Shown: one piece after another, positions 13,080 through 24,914 of the stretch
Layout of the letters: every line of letters begins with the position of its first letter
How positions within the stretch are numbered: the first letter of the stretch is position 1
Origin: Ashinkailepas kermadecensis
Lineage: Eukaryota > Arthropoda > Thecostraca > Neolepadidae
NCBI GenBank assembly: GCA_034440615.1
Contig: JAOTOM010004621.1
Coordinates: 152,001 to 216,000, forward strand
Length of the DNA stretch: 64,000 nt
Direction: 5' to 3'
Program-made: the position numbers and the translations under genes
Notes under the pieces: model-generated
What the model saw: the letters and a program-made list of their open reading frames with translations, nothing else
Told to the model about the DNA's origin: nothing
The model's database searches: none

Positions 13080-14265
13080 ACCAGCCATGGCGACGGCGCC
13101 GCTGACACCTGCTGCGGTGACACCTCCACACAGCAGGCTCGGCGGTGACGTGACTGAAGAGTCCCGTCACGGCCCGCCGCCGGCGGTCACCAGCCATGGC
13201 GACGGCGCCGCTGACACCTGCTGCGGTGACACCTCCACACAGCAGGCTTGGTAGTGACGTGACTGAAGAGTCCCGTCACGGCCCGCCGCCGGCGGTCACC
13301 AGCCATGGCGACGGCGCCGCTGACACCTGCTGCGGTGACACCTCCACACAGCAGGCTTGGTAGTGACGTGACTGAAGAGTCCCGTCACGGCCCGCCGCCG
13401 GCGGTCACCAGCCGTGGCGACGGCGCCGCTGACACCTGCTGCGGTGACACCTCCACACAGCAGGCTTGGTAGTGACGTGACTGAAGAGTCCCGTCACGGC
13501 CCGCCGCCGGCGGTCACCAGCCGTGGCGACGGCGCCGCTGACACCTGCTGCGGTGACACCTCCACAGCAGGCTTGGTAGTGACGTGACTGAAGAGTCCCG
13601 TCACGGCCGCCGCCGGCGGTCACCGGCCATGGCGACGGCGCCGCTGACACCTGCTGCGGTGACACCTCCACAGCAGGCTTGGTAGTGACGTGACTGAAGA
13701 GTCCCGTCACGGCCCGCCGCCGGCGGTCACCAGCCATGGCGACGGCGCCGCTGACACCTGCTGCGGTGACACCTCCACACAGCAGGCTTGGTAGTGACGT
13801 GACTGAAGAGTCCCGTCACGGCCCGCCGCCGGCGGTCACCAGCCGTGGCGACGGCGCCGCTGACACCTGCTGCGGTGACACCTCCACACAGCAGGCTCGG
13901 CGGTGACGTGACTGAAGAGTCCCGTCACGGCCCGCCGCCGGCGGTCACCAGCCATGGCGACGGCGCCGCTGACACCTGCTGCGGTGACACCTCCACACAG
14001 CAGGCTCGGCGGTGACGTGACTGAAGAGTCCCGTCACGGCCCGCCGCCGGCGGTCACCAGCCGTGGCGACGGCGCCGCTGACACCTGCTGCGGTGACACC
14101 TCCACACAGCAGGCTCGGCGGTGACGTGACTGAAGAGTCCCGTCACGGCCCGCCGCCGGCGGTCACCAGCCATGGCGACGGCGCCGCTGACACCTGCTGC
14201 GGTGACACCTCCACACAGCAGGCTTGGTGGTGACGTGACTGAAGAGTCCCGTCACGACCCGCCGC
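13080..14265. repeat. 109-bp tandem repeat, about eleven copies
   Basis: The words ccagccatggcgacgg or ccagccgtggcgacgg return every 109 bp (13081, 13190, 13299 and on). Each unit contains gtgacgtgactgaagag then tcccgtcacggc, whose gtgac and gtcac words can pair as a small hairpin. Variants include catggc/cgtggc, ttggtagtg/tcggcggtg and a 2-bp CA deletion in the cacacagcag word (near 13562 and 13671). The unit is very homogeneous, pointing to recent expansion or homogenisation. GC content is high and CpG is abundant. Confidence 0.98.
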
Positions 14266-15129
14266 GTCTGAAGGTATTTGCCGCCGGCAGGGACGGTTGG
14301 CCATTTGACCACGCTTGGCTGTCCTAAACTCCCACTGGTATGCACCAAAGGAACACCGGTCGGCACTGTAATGTGCGGAGTCGTTGCACTTGCCGGAAGG
14401 CCTGCGCTGCGCAACAGGTCCGGTTTGAAGAGTGGACTACATCTCCGACTTTTACGTTATTATGGCCAAACGATTGATTTCGGTACGCACAAAATGAAAC
14501 CATTGGTTTGTTCACAATAAATAACATCAGGATGTGCTGCTGCAAGCTTTATGTGGAACGAACACGAACGTTGGACGATTGTCTATCACATGGGTTCAAA
14601 GTGATCTGATTGAACCCAGTATCAGCAGTGTCGACCAAATGAATCGACGTTCTTCCAGGTCAGTTTGAACTCTATTTATTCCAAACCATTCTTGCAAGAG
14701 CCGACCAGAAACATTGTTCCAAAATTCAAGTATTGGTTGACTACTTTGTAATGGCTGAAATATTATTAATTAACCTACGCTAACGAAGAAAATTGATTAA
14801 CAAGCACAGACAAAGAAATGACCCGAAACAGCCAATTGCATCTTGACGAAATACGACCAAATTGAAGCCGCAGCCGGTGACCCAATGCCAGAGACAACCA
14901 ACCAATTCAGCGCAGTTGGCTCGGGCCGAACCGAACGCATTAGCCGAGATAAACAGCCGTCCGGCGGGTGGGCTTGTTTCTGGCCCCGGGCGCCGCTCCG
15001 CTATCCCTCCCCCCGCACACCTGGGGAGAAGGCAGGGCAGGGGTTCGGTGCGAGCTCAGGCCTGGGATAGATAAGCTGGCCAGACAGGCCCAAACCGTTC
15101 GATCCAGAACTAACCGTGACAGGCGTGCC
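14266..15129. other. no recognisable gene
   Basis: AT-balanced DNA up to about 14,850, then a more GC-rich part. No protein family, tRNA or array was recognised. Overlapping short frames on both strands look random. Confidence 0.5.
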
Positions 15130-15255
15130 AACTTGCCGTTGACCATGCCCACCGTTGACAATACTCGCCGTTGACCATACTCGCAGTTGACCATACTTGC
15201 CGTTGACCATACTCGCCGCTGACCTTGCCGTTGACCTTGTCGTTGACCATCGGCT
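15130..15255. repeat. 15-bp minisatellite, about eight copies
   Basis: Units of gttgaccatactcgcc, about 15 bp, with variants caatactcgcc, catacttgcc, ccttgcc and ccttgtc. The length is near a multiple of 3, which keeps a minus frame open; there is no sign of a protein. Confidence 0.9.
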
Positions 15256-15783
15256 GAGCAGCTGCACAGGGGAGCCGGCTGGAAGCTGAAGGTAGGCGTA
15301 GATACTAGGGGTGGATGGATAACTGGCATTGGGGCCATATGCCCCATTGACAAGGGGCATTCGTCTGACCGGGAAAAGGCGTCCCTCCAGGGAGGCTCGA
15401 GTACATCACCCCTCCCCCTCCGCTCGACCAATTTTCCGCCGAAGGAGCCTCTTCAGCAACTTCCGCAGTGGCGCCTCTCCGAGGACATGGCGCCCCTCCC
15501 ATGGAGGACATGGCGAGTACCTCTCTCCCACGAAACTCCCCGGATCAGCCCCTGACAGGCACTGATGTCGAGAGAGGTCCAGCCGTGCCGCCGGAGGTTC
15601 CGCTTACGACCAGCTGCCCGGGAGTCTGGCTGACGCTTCACACCTAACATCCAGATCACGACGACGTATTCCATGCGGTGTCTACAATGGTGCACCATTC
15701 AATTGGCCATGCACTTGAAGTGTGGAAACTTAACGTGAATGGTACAGATATGCAGATGCAAAGACACATAAATTGATATTTGT
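15256..15783. other. no recognisable gene
   Basis: Moderately GC-rich DNA with repeated gaggacatggcg words (15480-15515, two copies about 28 bp apart). No coding family was recognised. Confidence 0.5.
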
Positions 15784-15900
<117 letters not shown>

Positions 15901-17027
15901 AATTGCATATTATACATATTTTTCATCTATAAATATATGAACTGTGCACATTCATTTGTGTTGGCGTCCATGTTTTCGCATAGCGGAAGCATTGCAGTGA
16001 TGCAGCGTGACGGTCCTATGCGTATGGGAATACGTAAAATTTAAGTACAAGACCTTAATGGTGCATTTTATATGCTTTCTATGCTGAATCAATGAGATAT
16101 ACACATCACTGCGAAGTCTCGCATGCGCAATGGTAGACATAAAATAGCCAGGTAGCCTGGCGGTAGTGAACCTATGTCCCAGTCACCAACCTCGGTCGAT
16201 CAATTCTGTGAATTCCACAGGGGTCGAGCCTAGGTCCCCGGCCAATGTTCGGCAAATGACTTGACGCCTTTGTATCACGAAATTACTGGGACTGTGTCGA
16301 CTTCGTGTGAAGGCCAAAGATGGCAAGATCTTGCATGCACGGATATATATAGATGCATGTATATTTCTGACATGATGTGCCGTTGCTTATTTCATCTAAG
16401 AATAGGATAACAAACGCTGCATCTGTTGTCATTTGTGCTTCCTTCGACCTGATGAAACGACCATCATTGTTCGTGCTTGCGGGGAAGGTGGAGAATTTGT
16501 TCCAGTATTTGCAGTCGCAAACGATGGTGGCAGATAAGTAAGTGAGTTGATTCTGTACATCAAACATTTTCCCATACTGTCAGGGTAAAATGACATCAGT
16601 AGATAAAACACCATCGTTCCTACAAGGCATCTGGGATGTCATGATCCCATGCCAGCAAAATATTCAGCGGATCTTAACGAAGTTTGGATGGTGCATCAGG
16701 GAGGCGGAGCGTAGAAGCATCGTGAGTGCACTCATCACCACAGCTAATGAAATAAAACTGCATGGGGGCTAGCACAAAGGGTTCCATGTTAGCATTGTCA
16801 TAATTGGAACGGAACAAACATTGGAGGGACCCAAGGCCATGCGGAGTTGGGGAACTCCACATGTTGTGCGTATAGTGGAACGTCATACTAACTCAACCTC
16901 ATGGCAATGGTATTCCAGGCAAATTCAAAAGGACTCAGACTCAAACAATTGAGCATGAGCATGACAATGCGGGCTGTTTGTTATCCGCCATTTACCAGCG
17001 TACTTGCTATGCACACATACACGCAAA

Positions 17028-17061
<34 letters not shown>

Positions 17062-17977
17062 AGATAAAGCGAACATAATTTTTTGTAAGTGCATAAGCCA
17101 ATAAAACAGCATGGAGTCACTCCTCAACCAAAAGGTCAGATATAAAGTAACTCCATGACATTGATTGCGCTATTACATAATCTGATGACGTGAATAATTA
17201 ACAGGCTAAGTCGACTCTAGCCCTCGCTAGCCACCCCAATCGTTGCATGCAGTGGTTTGTAAAAGCGTGCGTGTTGTTCCTTTTTCTTTTCACATCCCAA
17301 GGGAGACCATTTTGTAAAAGGCCCACTGGCGTTGTGTAAGAACATAAGAAACGAGACATGTTAATGATCTGAGCACATGCACACCAGTGACATAACGCAT
17401 AGGCCATGACTTAAGTACGACTTAAAATCAAAAAAGCAAAGCATCAAATTTGGCTTTCGAAATATTGTCCAGGTTTTGTGATATGACGTAACGTGACCTT
17501 TTTATCCAGCAAACTGGCAAAAGATATATTATCAGTCATGGCAAACGGTACGCTAACTTGTGATGATTTCCATCCATCACAAAATAAACCAGCATGGGGT
17601 GGCATCCACCCATCTTGGTCACCAGGGTTAATCTAGCATCACGTCACATCCCCAGAAGTGTTGTCACCAGTTTTAGAAGCTATAGAGACGCCTACCCCAA
17701 CACGGATGCCGGGTTTAGATAACCTTACCTTGTGATAACCATGAACTGGGTGACCAGTCAGCTGGCAGCTTGCTGATAGCCAATATTTTTTTCCTTTGTG
17801 GTGGACAGCGTCGTCATTGATCTACTCCTCTGTCAGCTTTCTCTGAGTTCGATCGACTTACATCAGTCGATGCGGACAATTTCCCGACTGCGCAGTTAAT
17901 TTTCCCTGATGCATCGGTTGTCTTGTCGCGTCCAAGATGTGATGCATGCTTTCGTGGAGTTTTCACAGAGCGATCAA
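15901..17977. other. no recognisable gene; short (CA)n
   Basis: Mostly AT-balanced DNA without recognised protein or RNA genes. A (CA)n of about 17 units lies at 17028-17060. The last 200 bp become GC-richer and lead into the copy of the flank repeat at 17985. Confidence 0.5.
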
Positions 17978-17984
17978 GACTCTT

Positions 17985-18050
17985 GCTGTCATGAGATGGC
18001 TGTCCGCGTGGGACGCATCGGCCTCGCGCTCCGAAGCTCCGTGACGACAT
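17985..18050. repeat. left copy of direct repeat flanking the 24-bp array
   Basis: About 65 bp, starting with ctgtcatgagatggctgtcc and containing cgcgctccgaagctccgtga, matches 20873-20937 with only a few substitutions (cgcgtggg/cacctggg, gcatcggcctcg/gcgtcggccccg). The repeat includes one partial 24-bp unit at its left end, so the array sits inside a larger duplicated segment. Confidence 0.93.
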
Positions 18051-18058
18051 GATGGTTC

Positions 18059-20886
18059 ATGACTCTTGCTGTCATAAGATGGCGTGAGATGACTGTCATG
18101 AGATGGTGTGAGATGGCTGTCATGAGATGGTGTGAGATGGCTGTCATAAGATGGCGTGAGATGACTGTCATGAGATGGTGTGAGATGGCTGTCATAAGAT
18201 GGCGTGAGATGACTGTCATGAGATGGTGTGAGATGGCTGTCATGAGATGGTGTGAGATGACTGTCATGAGATGGTGTGAGATGGCTGCCATGAGATGGTG
18301 TGAGATGGCTGTCATAAGATGGCGTGAGATGACTGTCATGAGATGGTGTGAGATGGCTGTCATAAGATGGCGTGAGATGACTGTCATAAGATGGCGTGAG
18401 ATGACTGTCATAAGATGGTGTGAGATGGCTGTCATAAGATGGCGTGAGATGACTGTCATAAGATGGTGTGAGATGGCTGTCATAAGATGGCGTGAGATGA
18501 CTGTCATGAGATGGTGTGAGATGGCTGTCATAAGATGGTGTGAGATGCTCGTGAGATGACTGTCATGAGATGGTGTGAGATGGCTGTCATAAGATGGCGT
18601 GAGATGACTGTCATGAGATGGTGTGAGATGGCTGTCATAAGATGGCGTGAGATGACTGTCATGAGATGGTGTGAGATGGCTGTCATAAGATGGCGTGAGA
18701 TGACTGTCATAAGATGGTGTGAGATGGCTGTCATAAGATGGCGTGAGATGACTGTCATGAGATGGTGTGAGATGGCTGTCATAAGATGGCTGAGATGACT
18801 GTCATAGATGGCGTGAGATGGCTGTCATAAGATGGCGTGAGATGACTGTCATGAGATGGGTGAGATGGCTGTCATAGATGGTGTGAGATGGCTGTCATGA
18901 GATGGTGTGAGATGGCTGTCATGAGATGGTGTGAGATGGCTGTCATAAGATGGCGTGGATGATTCATGAGATGGTGTGAGATGGCTGTCATGAGATGGTG
19001 TGAGATGGCTGTCATAAGATGGTGTGAGATGACTGTCATGAGATGGTGTGAGATGGCTGTCATGAGATGGTGTGAGATGGCTGTCATGAGATGGTGTGAG
19101 ATGGCTGTCATAAGATGGTGTGAGATGGCTGTCATGAGATGGTGTGAGATGGCTGTCATGAGATGGTGTGAGATGGCTGTCATGAGATGGTGTGAGATGG
19201 CTGTCATGAGATGGTGTGAGATGGCTGTCATGAGATGGTGTGAGATGGCTGTCATGAGATGGTGTGAGATGGCTGTCATGAGATGGTGTGAGATGGCTGT
19301 CATGAGATGGTGTGAGATGGCTGTCATGAGATGGTGTGAGATGGCTGTCATAAGATGGCGTGAGATGACTGTCATGAGATGGTGTGAGATGGCTGTCATG
19401 AGATGGTGTGAGATGGCTGTAACAGTGAGATGCTGTCATGAGATGGTGTGAGATGGCTGTCATAAGATGGCGTGAGATGACTGTCATGAGATGGTGTGAG
19501 ATGGCTGTAGATGGGTGGATGACTGTCATGAGATGGTGTGAGATGGCTGTCATGAGATGGTGTGAGATGGCTGTCATAAGATGGCGTGAGATGACTGTCA
19601 TAAGATGGTGTGAGATGGCTGTCATAAGATGGTGTGAGATGACTGTCATAAGATGGTGTGAGATGGCTGTCATAAGATGGCGTGAGATGACTGTCATGAG
19701 ATGGTGTGAGATGGCTGTCATAAGATGGCGTGAGATGACTGTCATGAGATGGTGTGAGATGGCTGTCATAAGATGGCGTGAGATGACTGTCATGAGATGG
19801 TGTGAGATGGCTGTCATAAGATGGTGAGTGATGTCATGAGATGGTGTGAGATGGCTGTCATAAGATGGCGTGAGATGGCTGTCATGAGATGGTGTGAGAT
19901 GGCTGTCATAAGATGGCGTGAGATGGCTGTCATGAGATGGTGTGAGATGGCTGTCATAAGATGGCGTGAGATGACTGTCATGAGATGGTGTGAGATGGCT
20001 GTCATAAGATGGCGTGAGATGACTGTCATGAGATGGTGTGAGATGGCTGTCATAAGATGGCGTGAGATGGCTGTCATGAGATGGTGTGAGATGGCTGTCA
20101 TAAGATGGCGTGAGATGACTGTCATGAGATGGTGTGAGATGGCTGTCATGAGATGGTGTGAGATGGCTGTCATGAGATGGCGTGGATGACTGTCATGAGA
20201 TGGTGTGAGATGGCTGTCATAAGATGGCGTGAGATGACTGTCATGAGATGGTGTGAGATGGCTGTCATAAGATGGCGTGAGATGACTGTCATGAGATGGT
20301 GTGAGATGACTGTCATGAGATGGTGTGAGATGGCTGCCATGAGATGGTGTGAGATGGCTGTCATAAGATGGCGTGAGATGACTGTCATGAGATGGTGTGA
20401 GATGGCTGTCATGAGATGGTGTGAGATGGCTGTCATGAGATGGTGTGAGATGGCTGTCATGAGATGGTGTGAGATGGCTGTCATGAGATGGTGTGAGATG
20501 GCTGTCATAAGATGGTGTGAGATGGCTGTCATGAGATGGTGTGAGATGGCTGTCATGAGATGGTGTGAGATGGCTGTCATAAGATGGTGTGAGATGACTG
20601 TCATGAGATGGTGTGAGATGGCTGCATGGGTGTGAGATGGTGTTAGAGGGATGGCTGTCATGAGATGGTGTGAGATGGCTGTCGGATGAGATGGTGTGAG
20701 ATGGCTGTCATGAGATGGTGTGAGATGGCTGTCATGAGATGGTGTGAGATGGCTGTCATAAGATGGCGTGAGATGGCTGTCATAAGATGGCGTGAGATGA
20801 CTGTCATAAGATGGTGTGAGATGGCTGTCATGAGATGGTGTGAGATGGCTGTCATAAGATGGCGTGAGATGGCTGCCATGAGATGG
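18059..20886. repeat. 24-bp minisatellite array of 2.8 kb with 48-bp dimer pattern
   Basis: About 117 copies of a 24-bp unit. Two main forms are seen: form A has atgagatggtgtgagatggc then tgtc, and form B has ataagatggcgtgagatgac then tgtc. Over long parts they alternate A-B, making a 48-bp higher-order unit; at about 19035-19340 and 20395-20580 form A runs alone. Because 24 is a multiple of 3 and the unit lacks stops, both strands stay open for hundreds of codons (an 8-residue repeat MRWCEMAV forward, MTAISHHL reverse). Frame-breaking deletions at about 18540, 18790, 18955, 19420, 19505, 19825 and 20625 argue against selection for coding. Confidence 0.98.
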
Positions 20887-20937
20887 CTGTCCACCTGGGA
20901 CGCGTCGGCCCCGCGCTCCGAAGCTCCGTGACGACAT
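20873..20937. repeat. right copy of direct repeat flanking the 24-bp array
   Basis: Matches 17985-18050 in the same orientation: a unit fragment, then tgtccacctgggacgcgtcg and the shared cgcgctccgaagctccgtga word. The match stops at gacgacat. Confidence 0.93.
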
Positions 20938-22265
20938 CACGGTCAGTGCTCAGTGCTCAGCGTATCTACGGCTTTTCGGTTATCAGCGATGCTCCCGGTC
21001 TTCCTCGCACTCAGTTTAATATCTAGATTTAGCCATTTTCCGCTAGGGGTAGGGGTGGACTCCGCCCCCTCGTGGTTTTTCGCCTGCTGTTCCCTAGTTA
21101 GGGAATGCTATTACAAAGGGTTAACCCTTTGTGATAGCAGCGAGAAACCCGGTGACTTTTCCTACCTTTCTTTTTTTCTACGTCATGCAAAATTATACCT
21201 CCATAGCGACATGACAGGCGACTCCAGGAGCGAATAATAGGTTGAACCTTCAATGCATTTTCCCTAAAACTTAGGTATAACTTAGGTCATGCATCTGAAC
21301 ATTCCCATTGTGTGTTCAGGTGACTACCGGACAGGAAATGGCTACCTTGAGCCTAATCATGTCAGGAGTCGATCTAGTGGAGGAAAAATTGGCGGCATGC
21401 GACCGGTTTTCACAAAACGGCATCATTTACGTTGCCATCGAAAAGTTGAGAGGGTCGGGTGAATTCGGAACAAACGGCAATATGCATCACAAGCAGTGGG
21501 AGAGCCAGCATACTTTCGCAATGGCGGATCTGGGAGGTAACGAGAGATGTTCAGGACATGCTCAATTCAAACCACTACAGGCAATAGGCGGCGCGGGTGA
21601 CACTCTTCCAATGGCGGATCAAGGAGATTTTCCCAACCGCCAGTGATTGTAGTAGTCTTTACTCGCAGGCCTCTCAGAATCCTACTCAGCATCGTTCCCT
21701 GACGATGGATTCGGACCGTCAAAATTGGAATTTGGCCAGCTAAGTACCAACGGCACAACTACACACACAACATGTGATAGGCAATATGTTAATGCATATG
21801 AAGCTGAGTGGACATGGGAAAAATGTCTATCAGATCAACAAAAGATGAACTGAAACAATAACTTTCACTAATTTTTCATGGTTGTGAATGTAAAAAAGAG
21901 AGGTGAAGTATGTGACAAGATTGCAATTTGGCCAGCGAAGTGCCGATGTCGGTGCTACAAAACATTACCACGGGATAGGTCATATTTAAATGTACATAAA
22001 AAAGTAGACATCGAGAGAAATCCTCATGCAGTCAACAAGAGAAAGGTTCAAACGACGATTTGCATTCAATTTCCTATGCACCACCAGATACGAGCAATCG
22101 GTCTTCATGATGGAGTCGTGTCATAGCGCAAATAAGACATCGATATATTTATACTATCCTCTGCTACACTTACTTGTGCTTATACTAAGAGCTATCACTC
22201 ACGTACGTGTCCAACAAACAAATTATTCACATCTGCCAGTAGGCACCGCGACATTGCGACTTACT
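20938..22265. other. no recognisable gene; strong palindrome at 21107-21138
   Basis: No gene is recognised. A plus-strand frame of 112 codons at 21308-21646 opens with MCVQVTTGQEMATLSLIMSG, has no known motif and overlaps a minus frame; I do not call it a gene. The only distinct structure is a pair of adjacent palindromes at 21090-21138. Confidence 0.5.
21107..21138. repeat. 32-bp near-perfect palindrome
   Basis: Arms gctattacaaagggtt and aaccctttgtgatagc are complementary with one mismatched pair, centred on GTTAAC. A second, shorter palindrome (ttccctag/ttagggaa) lies immediately upstream at 21090-21105. It could form a cruciform; no function can be assigned. Confidence 0.9.
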
Positions 22266-22330
22266 GTCTCAGATACGTTGGGATGCCAGATCGTGGCGTC
22301 TGACGTTGTCTCAGATATGTGTTGATGCCA
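22266..22330. repeat. two-copy repeat related to 30.26-30.47 kb
   Basis: Two copies of a segment of about 42 bp (cagatacgttgggatgccag / cagatatgtgttgatgccag). The word gtggcgtctgacgttgtct at 22293-22311 recurs identically at 30259-30277, next to a 62-bp array with the same gatgccagac words. The orientation is the same at both sites. Confidence 0.8.
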
Positions 22331-23006
22331 GATCGTGCAGTGAGAAAAAGGTGAGAAGCGTATATATTCTCAGAGAATAACAGACGTTCTCAATTTTAGT
22401 ATTTGAATCAGACCACACAAAACGAGCACTCTGTTCGCGATATGCTGAGAACACCACTGTCAGACGAGAATGCCGATGTGTTGAGACTTACAAATGTACT
22501 CATGTGAAACCACTTTCAAAACTCAGGAGAATATATTTTGGTCCCAAGTGAAACCAGTCAGACTGATAATAGCAATTGGTCTCAATTTAAACAGCTATGT
22601 TCAATTGAGACCAGTCCCAGGTGTCACCCTGACTCTTTGTGCGTCGCAAATGTACTCGTGTAAAACCACTTCAAAGTCTCAACAAGCAGTTTTCGTTCTC
22701 GCTGAAGTCAGTTCACTTCAGAATGGCCATTGGTTTCAACATTCGAAGCTATTACTCATATAGGACTAGTTTCAGATTTCATTTGAGCAATACATGCCTC
22801 AACTGAGAGTGGTTATTGGTAAAAATGTCCCTCGCTGCTCTCATATGTAACTTCTTTCAGGTTTAAATACACTTTTATTTTGGTATCGCAGCTAAAACAG
22901 GACAAATGAACAGTTGTCTTTTCCCAGTGTCACATGGTATACTATTAATGTACAGTTCTAGAGTGCCGTACATTTATCGCCGGCGGCATCTGCCACACAT
23001 GCCGCT
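22331..23006. repeat. old tandem duplication of about 170 bp, otherwise no gene
   Basis: The segment at about 22490-22640 (caaatgtactcatgtgaaac and on) is repeated with heavy divergence at about 22648-22800 (caaatgtactcgtgtaaaac and on). Shared words are ccacttcaaa, agtcagt and attggt. No coding family was recognised in the stretch. Confidence 0.65.
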
Positions 23007-23487
23007 GATCGCTGCCTCAGAGGATGATGTCCTGGTAATGGCCAGCGAGGTCATTGAAGAGGAGCTGTTGATCGCTGCCTCAGAGGATGATGTCCTGGTA
23101 ATGGCCAGCGAGGTCATTGAAGAGGAGCTGTTGATCGCTGCCTCAGAGGATGATGTCCTGGTAATGGCCAGCGAGGTCATTGAAGAGGGGCCTCAAGGAT
23201 GATGTCCTGGTAATGGCCAGCGAGGTCATTGAAGAGGAGCTGTTGATCGCTGCCTCAGAGGATGATGTCCTGGTAATGGCCAGCGAGGTCATTGAAGAGG
23301 AGCTGTTGATCGCTGCCTCAGAGGATGATGTCTGGTATGGCCAGCGAGGTCATTGAAGAGGGCTTTATCCTCCTCAGGATGATGTCCTGGTAATGGCCAG
23401 CGAGGTCATTGAAGAGGAGCTGTTGATCGCTGCCTCAGAGGATGATGTCCTGGTAATGGCCAGCGAGGTCATTGAAGAGGAGCTGTG
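23007..23487 (+). repeat. 63-bp (21-codon) tandem repeat
   Basis: Seven to eight copies of a 63-bp unit beginning gatcgctgcctcagagg and containing ctggtaatggccagcgagg. In one plus frame each unit reads as 21 residues, LIAASEDDVLVMASEVIEEE plus L, an acidic amphipathic pattern. Three full units are in frame behind an ATG at 22906; then a deletion near 23188 (gagggg cctcaagg) and others near 23333 and 23360 break the frame. Either a repeat-containing exon that decayed, or a chance open frame in a homogeneous minisatellite. The minus strand is also open, which weakens the coding case. Confidence 0.9.
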
Positions 23488-23954
23488 AGCACCACAACAT
23501 TCTGTTTATTTGCCAAACATATTCCAAAAATGTACAATAGGAACAGGCATGCCTTTGCATCAATTATCATCGTCGTTTGCACATTCGCTACGTCACTCGC
23601 AGACACAATCCTGGACTTCGACATATGCCTGGGCACAATGTTCACCTGCCCAGGCATAAGGGACCGGGAGCTCCAAGGCCGTACGCCGAAAGCAAGTTCA
23701 GGTGGAACGCAACTTCTTTGCCCGTTGTTTTCCACGCCGCGCTCTGTGCCTCCTGTATCCCCAAACAGATATGTTGGAACAGCCCATGGGGTACGGAGGA
23801 GAAACCCGCCACAGGTATGGTCTCTGCCACCACCCAAACGTCTTCAACATTAACGGCTGCTGGAGATAGTTCAGTGTGAATGTGAGAGAAATCTGAGATA
23901 GTAAAAATACCAGATAAGGTTCTGGTCGAGGACACCTAACACTTTAACGGTGGG
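23488..23954. other. no recognised gene; overlapping open frames
   Basis: Plus frames at 23485-23853 and 23577-23879 and a minus frame at 23469-23837 are each 100-122 codons and overlap. The first plus frame has a hydrophobic stretch (ASIIIVVCTFATSLA) that could pass as a signal peptide or membrane segment. None matches a family I know, and no supporting splice or start context was found. Confidence 0.35.
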
Positions 23955-23955
23955 A

Positions 23956-24010
23956 CGTAGCTTCACAGTGATTGCAATCCGAAGTGCGCAAATTATTATG
24001 GAGAACAATG
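23956..24010 (+). pseudogene. exon-like segment with splice-donor consensus, left copy
   Basis: The frame FTVIAIRSAQIIMENNG runs to ATG|GTAAGT. The inverted copy on the minus strand (29918-30012) reads LTVTAVRNVQITLENNG in the same register, and most differences change the codon in a conservative way or at the third position. That pattern suggests the segment was once coding. In this left copy the frame is closed by stops just upstream (TAA and TAG at about 23938-23955). The protein is not recognised. Confidence 0.4.
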
Positions 24011-24144
24011 GTAAGTTGAATCCATGACATCCTAGTCCTTTAAAATATTGTCTACAGCTGATTGTTATGCTTGCTTGAATTACAGATCTGGTCAACTGCA
24101 GGGCAAAAATTTCGAAAGCTCAAAATGTCACGCCTTTAGCGGCT

Positions 24145-24856
24145 ACTAATAACTTGTGCAACGACAGCTACAGTGAAGCCTTGTGATTTTGTGCAATCAT
24201 GTTTTATTGGGATAAAATGTATTAAACACCGTCTTCATTGGGGTATAGAAGTGTTCGGCAAACAACACAGGCGCTTTTCTGGGTTCCCGAACCTAACAGC
24301 GGTGTTCGGAATACGGCACGAATATCTGCGCCTGTTGATGTATGTGTTGAATTCCGAACACGGGCTTAATAAGCATTTTAAGCCCGCAGGGTCGCACTTG
24401 GAAAGGGCGGATGCAGTAATTATCATTGGGGAAGGGGCGCAATTCCTCGGAGGGGTGCCTTTGGCGGAAAAATTCGCTAACTGCGGAGTGGTACACTGAA
24501 GTTTCCTGCAGGGGCACTAATCCAACCCAAAGGGGGTGCATTTTTTATCCTGCGACATTTCCCTAATAAAAATTGCTGGATCCAGGCTTGGCAAGTGCAA
24601 CCTTGCATGCTTAAAATGCTGAAGTCCGTGTTCGGAATTCAGCACACAATTCACTTGTTTTAACAGCTAAATATAAACGTGCTGTATACCGAACACCGCT
24701 GTTCGGTTCGGGGAACATACGGAAAATCGCCTGTGCTGTCTGCGGAACACTTTTATACCCCAATGAAGACGGTGTTTAATACATTTGAGCGCAATAAAAC
24801 GATTGCACAAAATCACAAGGCTTCACTTTAGCTGTCGTTGGACAAGCTATTATAAT
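24145..24856. mobile_element. palindromic foldback element, copy 1
   Basis: About 710 bp that is complementary to itself from end to end. The left outer part aacttgtgcaacgacagc ... gaagccttgtgattttgtgc pairs with the right outer part gcacaaaatcacaaggcttc ... agctgtcgttg. Further pairs are attaaacaccgtcttcattg with aatgaagacggtgtttaat, aacagcggtgttcgg with ccgaacaccgctgttcg, and attccgaacac with gtgttcggaatt. The arms are about 355 bp each and meet near 24500. There is no convincing coding sequence. This fits the general architecture of foldback-type or long-TIR non-autonomous DNA elements; family and target-site duplication could not be determined. Confidence 0.85.
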
Positions 24857-24914
24857 AGTTAATAGTTAAATAATATTAAAATAGTATCACAAGTTATTTT
24901 AATAACTGGTGCAA

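Noticed and set aside
18059..20940. Long 8-residue repeat proteins on both strands
   Set aside because: 24-bp period without stops; several deletions shift the frame; both strands equally open.
21308..21646. 112-codon plus frame as a gene
   Set aside because: No recognised domain, no splice or start context; average expectation for open frames in this length of DNA.
23469..23879. Plus- and minus-strand frames of 100-122 codons as genes
   Set aside because: They overlap each other, only one has a hydrophobic stretch, and no family could be recognised.
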